A model generated the notes under the pieces. It saw only the letters and a program-made list of their open reading frames with translations. It had not been told where the DNA came from and made no database searches. DNA of 64,000 nucleotides from the NCBI GenBank assembly GCA_900129675.1, contig FSRD01000001.1:1601501-1665500 (forward strand), written 5' to 3'. A program made the position numbers and the translations under genes. The stretch comes from Bradyrhizobium erythrophlei. GTDB taxonomy: Bacteria > Pseudomonadota > Alphaproteobacteria > Rhizobiales > Xanthobacteraceae. Below, one piece after another: positions 45,479 to 54,077 of this stretch (the first letter of the stretch is position 1; every line of letters begins with the position of its first letter).

Positions 45479-46093
45479 ATGCAGACAACCCGCCCCCAGT
45501 TCACCGCCTTCACGGGCCAGCAACGCCTGGTCACAGGTCCGCTCGCCGATGTCGCGCTTGCGGTCATGAAGGCGTCCAGAAAGGCGGCTTCGGCGCCGAT
45601 CGTGATCTTTGACGATGCGACCGGCCGGCCGATCGATCTGGACCTCCGCGGCACCGAACGCGACATCATCGCGCGCCTGCCGCAATCCGATTCGAATCCG
45701 CAAGCCGCCGACGATCAGGCGGCGGCACCGGAGCCGCGCGGGCGCGGGCGGCCCAAACTCGGCGTCGTCGCCCGCGAAGTGACGCTGTTGCCGCGGCATT
45801 GGCAATGGCTCGCCGCACAGCCCGGCGGGGCGTCGGTGGCATTGCGGAAACTCGTCGACGAAGCGCGGCGTGCGAGCGGCGAAAAGGACCGAGAACGCGC
45901 GGCGCGCGATGCGGCCTATAACTTCATGTCGGCAATGGCGGGCAACCTGCCCGGCTTCGAAGAAGGAGCGCGCGCGCTGTTTGCGGGTGACCGTCCGCGC
46001 TTCGAGCGGCAGCTCGCAAGCTGGCCCGAAGACGTTCGCGCCTACGCGATCGGAACCGCATTTGGCTTCACCGATGCGCGACACCCGGACTGA
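45479..46093 (+). CDS. DUF2239 family protein (candidate regulator)
   Basis: The protein is 204 aa from the ATG at 45479. It belongs to the uncharacterised DUF2239 family: TAFTGQQRLVTGPLADVALA at the start, an Ala/Pro linker with RGRGRPKLG (AT-hook-like), then VTLLPRHWQWLAAQPGGAS and LRKLVDEARR. The central basic segment plus helix pair looks DNA-binding (inference). It is the first gene after the operator-bearing promoter and is followed 10 bases later by the hydrolase gene, so both form one operon. No other regulator is adjacent, which makes this protein the natural candidate for binding the CCCGGG sites. Confidence 0.78.
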   Translation: MQTTRPQFTAFTGQQRLVTGPLADVALAVMKASRKAASAPIVIFDDATGRPIDLDLRGTERDIIARLPQSDSNPQAADDQAAAPEPRGRGRPKLGVVAREVTLLPRHWQWLAAQPGGASVALRKLVDEARRASGEKDRERAARDAAYNFMSAMAGNLPGFEEGARALFAGDRPRFERQLASWPEDVRAYAIGTAFGFTDARHPD

Positions 46094-46103
46094 ACGGCAC
46101 GAC

Positions 46104-47009
46104 ATGCCCAAGCTCCGCGCGAACCAGATTGCCATCGAGTTTGACAGCTTCGGTCCCGAGGATGCGGAACCGATCCTTCTGATCTCGGGCCTCGGCACCC
46201 AGATGATCCGCTGGTCGGCTCCGTTTTGCACAGCGCTGGTGTCGCATGGCTACCGCGTGATCCGCTTTGACAATCGCGACGCCGGTCTTTCGACGCATCT
46301 CGACGCGGCGCCGATTCCCGATCTTGCCTCCGTGGCGCGGGTCCTCGCGCGCGGCGGGACGCCAAACGTTCCCTACACGCTGTTTGACATGGCCAATGAT
46401 GCGATCGGGCTCCTTGACGGCCTGTCGATCGAGCGGGCGCATATCGTCGGCCGCTCGATGGGCGGCATGATCGCGCAGCTGGTGGCCTGCGAATATCCGC
46501 ACCGCACGCGATCCCTGACATCGATCATGTCCGGCAGCGGCAATCCCGCGAGTCCACCGCCGGCGCCGCAAGTGATGGCGCTGCTCACCCGCCAACCTCC
46601 ACACCCCCATGAGGACGAGGCGGGTTTCCTCGCCCATCGCATGGCATTTGCCCGATTGATCAGCGGCCGTGGCTTTCCGTTCAACGAAGCTGTCCAGCGT
46701 AGCCAAACGCTTGCCGAAGTTCGGCGAGACTATGATCCGGCGGGGTTCAGCCGGCAGATCGCAGCCATCGCGGCCACCGGCGATATCCGCAAACGCCTGG
46801 CAAAAATCAGCGTGCCAACGCTGGTCGTGCACGGATCGGATGACCCGCTGATCTCGCCCGACGCAGGCAAGGACACCGCTGCTGATATCAGGGTTTCGGA
46901 GTTGCTGGTGCTCCATGGCATGGGTCACGAGATTCCGCCGCCATTGTACGACACAATTGCCGCCGCCATCGTCGGCAATGCCCGCCGTGCGGGACGAACC
47001 GGAAAATGA
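46104..47009 (+). CDS. Alpha/beta hydrolase
   Basis: The protein is 301 aa from the ATG at 46104, 10 bases after the DUF2239 stop. It has a typical alpha/beta-hydrolase core: SGLGTQMIRW (oxyanion loop), RFDNRDAGLS, the GRSMGGM nucleophile elbow with catalytic Ser, VHGSDDPLI with the catalytic Asp, and GMGHEIPP with the catalytic His. This arrangement is seen in the carboxylesterase/lactonase-like group. Function is unknown, though the operon with DUF2239 and the divergent GST suggests detoxification or xenobiotic breakdown. Confidence 0.88.
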   Translation: MPKLRANQIAIEFDSFGPEDAEPILLISGLGTQMIRWSAPFCTALVSHGYRVIRFDNRDAGLSTHLDAAPIPDLASVARVLARGGTPNVPYTLFDMANDAIGLLDGLSIERAHIVGRSMGGMIAQLVACEYPHRTRSLTSIMSGSGNPASPPPAPQVMALLTRQPPHPHEDEAGFLAHRMAFARLISGRGFPFNEAVQRSQTLAEVRRDYDPAGFSRQIAAIAATGDIRKRLAKISVPTLVVHGSDDPLISPDAGKDTAADIRVSELLVLHGMGHEIPPPLYDTIAAAIVGNARRAGRTGK

Positions 47010-47120
47010 CGCCCGCGCCAATGACGCCCGCGCCAGTTGATCACCGCGATGTAACCCACTAGGCTCATTTGAAATGATAGCAATCATATAAGAAGTCCGA
47101 GGGAACCCAGGGAGGCCGCC

Positions 47121-47726
47121 TTGCCCACCAATCCGCAATTCCTGTTCGATTTCGGCAGCCCCAACGCCTTCCTCAGCCATGAGGCGATCCCCGCGATCGA
47201 AAAGCGCACGGGCGCGAAATTCGAATATGTCCCGATCCTGCTCGGCGGCATTTTCAAGGCCACCAACAACAAATCGCCGGCCGAGACACTGGCCGGCGTC
47301 AAGAACAAACCCGAATTTCAAATGCTGGAGACCGAGCGCTTCGTCAAGCGCTTCAACGTCAAACCCTACGTCTGGAATCCGTTCTTCCCGATCAACACGC
47401 TGAACCTGATGCGCGCCGCGGTCGCGGCGCAATTCGAAGGCGTATTCGCTGAATATGTCGACGCGGCGTTTCATCATATGTGGATCGAGCCGAAGAAGAT
47501 GGACGATCCGGAAGTGGCGGCCAAGGCGCTGGCGTCGTCCGGGCTCGATGCGGCAAGGCTGCTGGCCCGCTCGCAGGATGCCGACGTCAAGGCAAAGCTG
47601 ATCGAGAACACGCAAGGCGCGGTCGAACGCGGCGCCTTCGGTTCGCCGACGTTCTTTGTCGGCAATGAAATGTTCTTCGGCAAGGAGCAATTGCGCGAAG
47701 TCGAGGAATTGGTTTCGGGGAAGTAG
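47121..47726 (+). CDS. 2-hydroxychromene-2-carboxylate isomerase-like (DsbA/GST-kappa family) protein
   Basis: This 201-aa protein starts with TTG. The N-terminal FDFGSPNAFLS has the serine that binds glutathione in HCCA isomerase/kappa GSTs, the middle has the all-helical insertion, and GAFGSPTFFVGNEMFFG ends the thioredoxin-like fold with a cis-Pro loop. Such proteins isomerise ring-opened aromatic intermediates of naphthalene-type catabolism using glutathione, or act as general kappa GSTs. It is close to the GST and DUF2239 group but has no visible CCCGGG operator. Confidence 0.9.
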   Translation: MPTNPQFLFDFGSPNAFLSHEAIPAIEKRTGAKFEYVPILLGGIFKATNNKSPAETLAGVKNKPEFQMLETERFVKRFNVKPYVWNPFFPINTLNLMRAAVAAQFEGVFAEYVDAAFHHMWIEPKKMDDPEVAAKALASSGLDAARLLARSQDADVKAKLIENTQGAVERGAFGSPTFFVGNEMFFGKEQLREVEELVSGK

Positions 47727-47739
47727 TTTGTCTCGCCGC

Positions 47740-47823
47740 CGTCATTGCGAGCGAAGCGAAGCAATCCATCAGGCCGCAAAGTAAGTGTGGATTGCTTCGT
47801 CGCGAACGCTCCTCGCAATGACG
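47740..47823. repeat. Dispersed inverted repeat, family A
   Basis: CGTCATTGCGAGCGAAGCG ... GCTCCTCGCAATGACG with GCAATCCAT/TGGATTGC inner arms, as at 338-421 and 6425-6544. It separates the isomerase and the frameshifted SDR gene. Confidence 0.9.
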
Positions 47824-47841
47824 GGATAAGGAGCACACCAA

Positions 47842-48580
47842 ATGCAAAAGCGAAGCGCTACCTGCGCCGTGATCGGCGCCGGCGATTACATCGGCGGCGA
47901 GATCGCCAAGAAATTCGCCGCCGAAGGGTTTACGGTGTTCGCCGGCCGGCGCGACGGCGCCAAGCTCGAGCCGCTGGTCGGGGAGATCGAGGCCGCCGGC
48001 GGATCGATCGTGGCGCGCACGCTCGATGCCCGGAAGGAAGACGAGGTCACGGCCTTTCCTCAACGACGCCGACAAGCACGCGCCGCTGGAAGTCTGCATC
48101 TTCAATGTCGGCGCCAACGTCAATTTCCCGATCCTGGAAACCACCGACCGGGTGTTCCGAAAGGTGTGGGAAATGGCCTGCTGGGGCGGCTTCCTGGCCG
48201 GCCGCGAAGCGGCGCGGCTGATGCTGCCGCGCGGCCAGGGCAATATCTTCTTCACCGGCGCCACCGCTTCGTTGCGCGGCGGCAGCGGCTATGCGGCGTT
48301 TGCCAGCGCGAAATTCGGGCTTCGCGCCGTCGCGCAATCGATGGCGCGCGAGCTCGGGCCGAAGAACATCCATGTCGCGCATCTGATCATCGATTCCGGC
48401 GTCGACACCGCCTGGGTGCGCGAGCGCCGCGAACAGCTCTGGGGCAAGGAAGCGCTCGACAATCCGGATCTGCTGATGCCGCCGGCTTCCGTCGCCGCCT
48501 CCTACTGGCAATTGTACCAGCAGCCGCGCAGCGCCTGGACCTTTGAGCTCGAGATCCGGCCATTCGGCGAGAAGTGGTGA
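47842..48580 (+). pseudogene. SDR family oxidoreductase with single-base frameshift
   Basis: The reading starts with ATG after AAGGAGC, giving AVIGAGDYIGGEIAKKFAAEG (a Rossmann glycine motif) up to residue ~71 in frame 1. It then continues as FLNDADKHAPLEVCIFNVGANVN in frame 2 to the stop at 48580 (FELEIRPFGEKW). The shift is at 48055-48057, where GCCTTTCCTCAAC should read GCCTTCCTCAAC, one T too many. The second half has the expected YAAFASAKFG Tyr/Lys region. The remaining sequence is intact, so it is either a recent pseudogene or a base-calling error. If restored, the protein would be about 245 aa. Confidence 0.85.
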
Positions 48581-48600
48581 GGTAACACTTCTCCGTTATT

Positions 48601-48720
48601 CGTCATGGCCGGGCAAAAGCGCGAAGCGCGTCTTTATGATAGACAACCCGGCCATCCACGTTCTTTTCTGCTGCAACACTGTTAAGACGTGGATGCCCGG
48701 GTCAAGCCCGGGCATGACGA
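48601..48720. repeat. Dispersed inverted repeat, family C
   Basis: CGTCATGGCCGGGCAAAAGC, GCGAAGCGCGTC, GGCCATCCACGTTC and CCCGGGTCAAGCCCGGGC with a final CATGACG. Same family as 25036-25148, 38296-38433 and 49712-49837. Confidence 0.85.
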
Positions 48721-48771
48721 GAGTGTAAAGGTCCGGACCAAACGGGACCGAATAAACAGGAGAGTTGATCA

Positions 48772-49689
48772 ATGCGCGTTCTCGTGGTCGGCGCCGGCGC
48801 TATCGGCGGATATTTTGGCGGCAGGTTGCTTGAGGCCGGGCGCGACGTGACGTTTCTGGTCCGCCCGAGGCGCGCCGCCGAACTCGCCGGTGCGGGCCTC
48901 GTGATCAGGAGCCCTAACGGCGACGTGACGCTGAAGAATCCGCCGACGGTGCAGGCCGACAAGCTCGCCGAAAAGTTCGATGTTGTGCTGCTGAGCTGCA
49001 AGGCCTTCGATCTCGACGATGCGATCAAATCCTTTGCGCCCGCCGTCGGACAGCAAACCGCGATCATTCCGCTGCTCAACGGCATGCTGCACCTCAACGT
49101 GCTCGACGGTAAATTCGGCAAGGAGCGCGTGCTCGGCGGTCTCTGCGCAATTGCCGCAACGCTCAACGAGGCGCGCGAGGTGGTTCAGCTGGCGCCGCTG
49201 CAGTCGCTCAATTTCGGCGAACGCGACGGCGGCATGTCGGAGCGGGTTCGCGCCATCGCGGAGGTTTTTTCCAGCGTTGCGGGTGCTGCGGCGAGCGAAC
49301 ACGTCATGCAGGACATGTGGGAGAAATGGGTGTTCCTCGCCTCGCTGGCAGCTTCAACCTGCCTGATGCGCACCTCGGTCGGCAATATTTTGGCGGCGAC
49401 CGGCGGCAAGGATTTTCTGCTCGGCATGCTCGACGAGTGCAGCGCGATCTCCGGCGCCGAAGGTTTTGCGCCGGGCGGACCGTTCTTCCAGCGCACCCGC
49501 GGCCTGCTGACAGCGGAAGGCTCGCCGATGACCGCGTCGATGTTCCGCGACGTCAAGGCGGGGCTGCCGGTCGAGGCCGATCACGTGATCGGCGATCTCG
49601 TGGCCCGCGCCGACGCCGCCAAAATCCCGGTACCGAAACTGCGCATCGCCTACACCCATCTCAAGGCGTATGAGAAGCAGCGGGGGTGA
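48772..49689 (+). CDS. Ketopantoate reductase family protein (ApbA/PanE-like)
   Basis: This 305-aa protein is a NADPH-dependent 2-dehydropantoate 2-reductase homologue. The N-terminal VVGAGAIGGYFGGRLLEAGR binds NADPH, SCKAFDLDDAIKS and PLLNGMLHL are in the middle, and the C-terminal helical domain includes GLPVEADHVIGDLV. Known members reduce ketopantoate in coenzyme A synthesis or act on other 2-oxoacids. Since several paralogues are common in such genomes, I do not name it panE. It is separated from the frameshifted SDR by a family C repeat. Confidence 0.9.
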   Translation: MRVLVVGAGAIGGYFGGRLLEAGRDVTFLVRPRRAAELAGAGLVIRSPNGDVTLKNPPTVQADKLAEKFDVVLLSCKAFDLDDAIKSFAPAVGQQTAIIPLLNGMLHLNVLDGKFGKERVLGGLCAIAATLNEAREVVQLAPLQSLNFGERDGGMSERVRAIAEVFSSVAGAAASEHVMQDMWEKWVFLASLAASTCLMRTSVGNILAATGGKDFLLGMLDECSAISGAEGFAPGGPFFQRTRGLLTAEGSPMTASMFRDVKAGLPVEADHVIGDLVARADAAKIPVPKLRIAYTHLKAYEKQRG

Positions 49690-49711
49690 GTTTCCGGCCC
49701 CGCGGTGCTTT

Positions 49712-49837
49712 CGTCATGGCCGGGCATAGCCGTCTGAAGGACGGCGTCGCTTCCGCTCGCCTATGCCCGGCCATCCACGCCTTAAGACAGCTCAAACAAG
49801 ATAGACGTGGATGCCCGGCACAAGGCCGGGCAGGACG
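49712..49837. repeat. Dispersed inverted repeat, family C
   Basis: CGTCATGGCCGGGCATAGCC, GTCTGAAGGACGGCGTCGC, TTCCGCTCGCCTATGCCCGG and a final CCGGGCAGGACG. It fills the gap between the ketopantoate reductase-like gene and the convergent cytochrome c gene. Confidence 0.85.
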
Positions 49838-49856
49838 GCTGTGTTTGATCGCCTTA

Positions 49857-50441
49857 CTACAAATGCGCCAGATAATGCGCGAGCGCTTCGATCTCTTCTT
49901 CGCTCAGGGGATAGGCGACATCGGCCATCGCGGCTTGGCCGCCGCCGGATCGCACGCCTGATTTGTAATCGTGCAGCGCCTTGAGCAGATAGTCCTCGCG
50001 CTGGCCGGCGATGCGCGCGACCGCCTTGGTCCCGGCATAGCTATCGGTGTGGCATGAAGCGCAGCGTCGCCCGGCGGCGGCCTGCTTGCCCTTTTCGGAT
50101 AGATCCGGATTGTCGTCCTTCGGGCCTTTCGGCGGCGTCAGCGATGCAAAATAGGCGCCGAGATTTCTGATATCCTCGTTGTTGATCTGCTCGACGACCG
50201 GCTGCATCTGCTCGTTCTTGCGGCTGCCGGCGCGGAAATACACCAATTGCCACTGGATGAACTGATCCTGCTGGCCGGCCAGCGAGGGAATGTTTTCGGT
50301 TTGCGAAATGCCGTTGTCGCCGTGACAGCCGGCGCACAGCTCGGCCTTTTCCTTGCCGGCGGCGGAATCGGCGGCGTGCGCCAACGAACCGCTGGTGATT
50401 GCTCCCAGCAAGGCCCCAACTAAAGCTATCCGCATTTCCAT
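49857..50441 (-). CDS. Diheme c-type cytochrome (cytochrome c4-like)
   Basis: This 194-aa precursor has a signal peptide (RIALVGALLGAITSGSLAHA). It holds two heme c sites: CAGCH at residues 36-40 and CASCH at 127-131, each in its own half, as in cytochrome c4-type diheme carriers. It moves electrons in the periplasm. ATG at 50441 is used; an ATG at 50435 has a better GGTGGA spacing. The sorbosone-type dehydrogenase just upstream on the same strand could donate electrons to it (inference). Confidence 0.92.
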   Translation of the reverse strand: MEMRIALVGALLGAITSGSLAHAADSAAGKEKAELCAGCHGDNGISQTENIPSLAGQQDQFIQWQLVYFRAGSRKNEQMQPVVEQINNEDIRNLGAYFASLTPPKGPKDDNPDLSEKGKQAAAGRRCASCHTDSYAGTKAVARIAGQREDYLLKALHDYKSGVRSGGGQAAMADVAYPLSEEEIEALAHYLAHL

Positions 50442-50452
50442 TCCACCGCGTT

Positions 50453-50555
50453 CGTCATTCCGGGATGCGCCATTTTGGCGCAGGCCCGGAATCCATACTC
50501 ACGATCGTGGTTATGGATTCCGAGCTCGCTCGTTTTACTCGCGCCCGGAATGACG
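50453..50555. repeat. Dispersed inverted repeat, family B
   Basis: CGTCATTCCGGGATGCGCC, GGCGCAGGCCCGGAATCCATA and CCCGGAATGACG, as at 12730-12849 and 60659-60759. It separates the cytochrome c and dehydrogenase genes. Confidence 0.85.
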
Positions 50556-50651
50556 ACATTTGTTTGTCAAGCGCGACGCAAACTGCACCGTTAAAAACGC
50601 GAAACTGCGGTCACTCGTTCCCGAGCAACCGCAGCCTCTGATTTTTAGCCC

Positions 50652-51911
50652 TTATTTTTTGTAGCTGATGCGGTAGATCGCACCGGCCCAATCGTCGGCA
50701 ACGAGGATCGAGCCATCCTTGTCGAGGATGATGTCGGCGGGGCGGCCGAGATAGCCCTGGTCGCCTTCGAGCCAGCCGGAAGCAAACACTTCCTGCTTGG
50801 GATTCTTGCCGTCAGGACCGACGTTGACGCGCACGATCCGCGCGCCCTGGTACTTATGCCGGTTCCAGGAGCCGTGTTCGGCGATCAGGATCGCGTTCTT
50901 GTACTCGGGCGGGAACTGATTGCCGGTATAGAACTTCATGCCGAGCGGAGCGACATGGGCGCCGAGATTGAGCACGGGCGGCGTGAACTCCGAGCACTTG
51001 TGGCCCATCGCGAACTTGGTGTCTTCCAGATTGCCCTGATGGCAATAGGGATAGCCGAAATGCTCGCCGATCTTCGAGATCATGTTCAGCTTGTCGCTAG
51101 GCAGATCGTCGCTGATCCAGTCGCGGGCGTTCTCGGTGAACCAGTATTTGCCGGAGCGCGGATCGACGTCGCCGCCGACGCTGTTGCGGACGCCGAGCGC
51201 ATAGATTTCGGCGTTGCCGGTCTTGGGATCGACGCGGCGGATCTGCGACACGCTGGTCGGGGGAATGCCGATGTTGAAGGGAGGTCCGAACGGGATATAG
51301 AACCGGCCTTCACTGTCCGCGGCCAAATATTTCCAGCCATGCGCGGCGTAGGACGGCATGTCGTCATAGACCACCTTGCCGTCGCCGAGCTTGTCGAGAT
51401 TGGCTTCGGCGTTGTCGTACCGGATCAGCTTGTCGACCGCGATGACGTAGAGCGCGCCGTCGCGAAAGGCGAGGCCGGTCGGCATGTTGAGGCCCTTGAG
51501 GATGGTCTTGACCTCTTTCTTGCCGCCATTGTCCTTGATCGCATAGACGTTGCCGAGGCCGAAGGAGCCGACGAACAGCGTGCCCTTGTCGCCCCAGGCC
51601 ATCTGCCGCGCCGCCAGCACGTTGGAGGCATAGACCTCGATCTTGAAGCCCGGCGGCAGCTTGATCTTCTTCATCAGCGTCGCGAGTTCGGCGTCGGAAG
51701 ATCCGGTCGGCGGACCGGACGGCGGCGCAAGTCCCTTCTGGGCCTCGGTCTCATCGCCGAGGAACCAGTCGTCCGGCGGATGGGTCCAGAATTCCTTGGT
51801 GCCGGACTCGTATTTTTTCAGCGGTTTTTGCTGTGCGTTGGCCTGGCCGGCCCCCGCGACAAGCGCGATCGCCGCGAGCGCAAGAATAGATCGATTGAAT
51901 GCCGATTTCAT
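50652..51911 (-). CDS. Sorbosone dehydrogenase / PQQ-type sugar dehydrogenase family protein
   Basis: This 419-aa precursor has a Sec signal peptide (ILALAAIALVAGAGQANA). The mature protein is a six-bladed beta-propeller of the soluble glucose/sorbosone dehydrogenase family, recognised by LPPGFKIEVYAS, FVGSFGLGNVYAI, GLRNSVGGDVDP-like YALGVRNSVGG, and the C-terminal GWLEGDQGYLGRPADIILDKDGSILVADDWAGAIYRI region. It oxidises a sugar or aldehyde in the periplasm; the cofactor is usually PQQ. The diheme cytochrome c is the next gene on the same strand. Confidence 0.9.
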   Translation of the reverse strand: MKSAFNRSILALAAIALVAGAGQANAQQKPLKKYESGTKEFWTHPPDDWFLGDETEAQKGLAPPSGPPTGSSDAELATLMKKIKLPPGFKIEVYASNVLAARQMAWGDKGTLFVGSFGLGNVYAIKDNGGKKEVKTILKGLNMPTGLAFRDGALYVIAVDKLIRYDNAEANLDKLGDGKVVYDDMPSYAAHGWKYLAADSEGRFYIPFGPPFNIGIPPTSVSQIRRVDPKTGNAEIYALGVRNSVGGDVDPRSGKYWFTENARDWISDDLPSDKLNMISKIGEHFGYPYCHQGNLEDTKFAMGHKCSEFTPPVLNLGAHVAPLGMKFYTGNQFPPEYKNAILIAEHGSWNRHKYQGARIVRVNVGPDGKNPKQEVFASGWLEGDQGYLGRPADIILDKDGSILVADDWAGAIYRISYKK

Positions 51912-52232
51912 CGCGTCACTCTCCCTGTGCAGCCTGATAGCTGCGTCTGTTATTAATTGAACGCCCTGAAAGACGATTGGTGGTCTGGGTGAAGTGGTTC
52001 AGACCGTAAAATGGTAGCACATCCCAAGCGGGAGAGAAGCGCGCCTTGCGCGGCCCTGTCAGGTCAAAACAAATTGAGGAAAAATTTCTTTGCGGGGGGT
52101 CTGCTTTGAGACGATTTTGCGATGGCCGATTTGCGACGGCTGCGCTGCACCGCAATATTCGCTGGGAGCGAACGCCTGTTATGATCGCACGCTGCTTGCG
52201 CATTGGACGGGCTGCCACACAGGAGCTGACTG
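51912..52232. other. Intergenic region between dehydrogenase and epimerase
   Basis: These 321 bases separate two divergent genes. They contain an imperfect inverted pair GGTCTG ... CAGACC near 51980-52010 but no convincing gene, repeat-family member or promoter pair that I can name. Confidence 0.5.
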
Positions 52233-53114
52233 TTGCGCGTTTTCGTTCTCGGTGGGACCGGCTCGATCGGCTCGGCGGTGGTGCGCCAACTCGTCGCGCG
52301 CAGGCATGAGGTTTTGGGCCTGGCGCGATCCGATGCATCGGCGGCAAAACTTGGCGAATTCGGGGCGACCGCCATCGCCAGCAATATCGCTTTTCCCGAG
52401 CCATGGATCCGAGAGCTTGCCGGCATCGATGCGGTGATTCAGGCGGCCTACGATTTCAGCACCGACATGGCGGCAATCGAGCGTCGCCTGCTCGACGCAT
52501 TGTTGCCCGCGCTCGCCAGGCAGGCGAACAAGCCGCGCTTCATCTACACCGGCGGCTGCTGGCTGTTCGGCGCGACCGGCGACGAGGTTGCGACCGAAGA
52601 GATGCCGTTCAATCCCCTGTCCGCATTCGCATGGATGGTGCCGCATCTGCAGCGCGTTCTCGCCGCACCCGGCATCGACGACATCGTGATTCATCCGGCG
52701 ATGGTCTACGCGCCGCGCGGCGGTGTCTTCCATCCCTTCGCGCGAGAGGCCTGCGAACGCGACGCGGTGCGCGTGGTGGACAGCGAGGCCGTGCGATGGC
52801 CGCTGGTGCATGGCGAGGATCTTGCCGATCTCTACGCGCTGGCGCTCGAGCGTGCGCCGGCGGGGTCGAGTTATATCGGTTCGGCGATCGAGGGTTTCCC
52901 CGTCGGCCACATCGCACGCGCCTTCGCCAAACGATTCGATAGGTTCCACCAAGACCCCCGGATCATTTCCACCGACGTCATCGCCGCCGAACTCGGCGAA
53001 TGGGCGCGTGGCTACGCGCTCGATCAGCGGCTGAGCGGTGCGAAGGCGCAGCGCGAGCTTGGCTGGAAGCCGAAGCATCTGGATCCCGAAAGCGAGATCG
53101 CTACGCTTGCTTGA
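52233..53114 (+). CDS. NAD-dependent epimerase/dehydratase family protein
   Basis: This 293-aa protein starts with TTG. The N-terminal Rossmann motif VLGGTGSIGSAVV, the FIYTGGCWLFG stretch and HPAMVYAPRGG are typical of the extended/atypical SDR family related to NmrA-like and dihydroflavonol-type enzymes. The YxxxK motif is not obvious, so enzymatic activity is uncertain; it may be a regulator or a non-classical reductase. A hairpin at 53151-53168 lies downstream. Confidence 0.85.
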   Translation: MRVFVLGGTGSIGSAVVRQLVARRHEVLGLARSDASAAKLGEFGATAIASNIAFPEPWIRELAGIDAVIQAAYDFSTDMAAIERRLLDALLPALARQANKPRFIYTGGCWLFGATGDEVATEEMPFNPLSAFAWMVPHLQRVLAAPGIDDIVIHPAMVYAPRGGVFHPFAREACERDAVRVVDSEAVRWPLVHGEDLADLYALALERAPAGSSYIGSAIEGFPVGHIARAFAKRFDRFHQDPRIISTDVIAAELGEWARGYALDQRLSGAKAQRELGWKPKHLDPESEIATLA

Positions 53115-53140
53115 ATATCGGGCCCCGCTGAGCGCGCCAC

Positions 53141-53168
53141 AAAACGAAAAGCCCGCTTGTCAGCGGGC
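53141..53168 (-). terminator. Rho-independent terminator after tRNA-Gly
   Basis: On the minus strand the stem GCCCGCT / AGCGGGC with loop GACA is followed by TTTTCGTTTT. It lies 34 bases after the tRNA-Gly and between it and the convergent epimerase. Confidence 0.85.
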
Positions 53169-53201
53169 CTTCGTCAAACTCTGCCAATTTCCAAGAAAAT
53201 C

Positions 53202-53276
<75 letters not shown>

Positions 53277-53470
53277 ATCCGAGATGGCGGCGATCGCTCG
53301 CCGGCAACGGCAGAGCTATGCCAAATGCGGCCCGTGAATGCAACAGTTCACGCACGGTCCGAACCCGTCCAAATAGCCCGGGGTTCCTGGCAAATATCGG
53401 CGAATCGGCCCGAAACGACGCCCGCGCGGCCGATTATGCGGCTTTCGGGCCCCGGAGCGGGGAACCAGGG

Positions 53471-53905
53471 TCATGCCGCCAGCGTGTCGCGCAGCGATTC
53501 GAACCATTTTTCGAACGAGGCCGCCAGGGTCCCGGTCAATTGGTCGCGCTGGCCGGCGTCGCAATCGAAGATCGCCCACCACTCGACGAAGGCGCGGTCG
53601 CCATCGACAACCGGCGTGATTCGTAAGGTGGCCTGATAGCCGCTCACCGGCAGCGTCGGCGCGCCGGCGAATTCGTAGGTCTGGGACCGCTCGACGTCGG
53701 ACTGCGCCAAGAGCCGCTGGCGGATGCGGCGCTGCTGATAAAGCACATTTCTAACGGCGCCCACGGTATCGCCGGATTTGCCGTCCTCGATCGTGCTCTC
53801 GCCGGCGCCACCGACCCAGACCGCATAATTGTTGAAATCGCGGACGATTTTCCAGACCGCCGGGGCGGGATGTTCGAACACGGTGCTGTAATAGGCTTTT
53901 GCCAT
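53471..53905 (-). CDS. SRPBCC family protein
   Basis: This 144-aa protein has a START/Bet v1-like fold, recognised by FEHPAPAVWKIVRDFNNYAVWV, VGAVRNVLYQQRRIRQRLL and a C-terminal helix LAASFEKWFESLRDTL. Such proteins have a hydrophobic ligand-binding cavity and unknown specificity (polyketide cyclase/lipid transport group). It is divergent from the thioredoxin gene; no close partner is evident. Confidence 0.85.
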   Translation of the reverse strand: MAKAYYSTVFEHPAPAVWKIVRDFNNYAVWVGGAGESTIEDGKSGDTVGAVRNVLYQQRRIRQRLLAQSDVERSQTYEFAGAPTLPVSGYQATLRITPVVDGDRAFVEWWAIFDCDAGQRDQLTGTLAASFEKWFESLRDTLAA

Positions 53906-54077
53906 GCCTCAAATTCCCTCATTGGCTGCGATGCCAGCCATCATGGGCGCTGGGGGGCCAAAAACCCACCCGATCTCCGATGGAACAGAGCCCGTCGATC
54001 CCAACGGGCAAACCGATTGAAATTTGCGGCCAAGCCGCCATTTAAGTGCGGTTGACCTTGTCGCCATACCGCTCACA

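Noticed and set aside
46068..47690. 540-codon minus-strand frame across hydrolase and isomerase genes
   Set aside because: Covers two well supported plus-strand genes; composition is that of a shadow frame.
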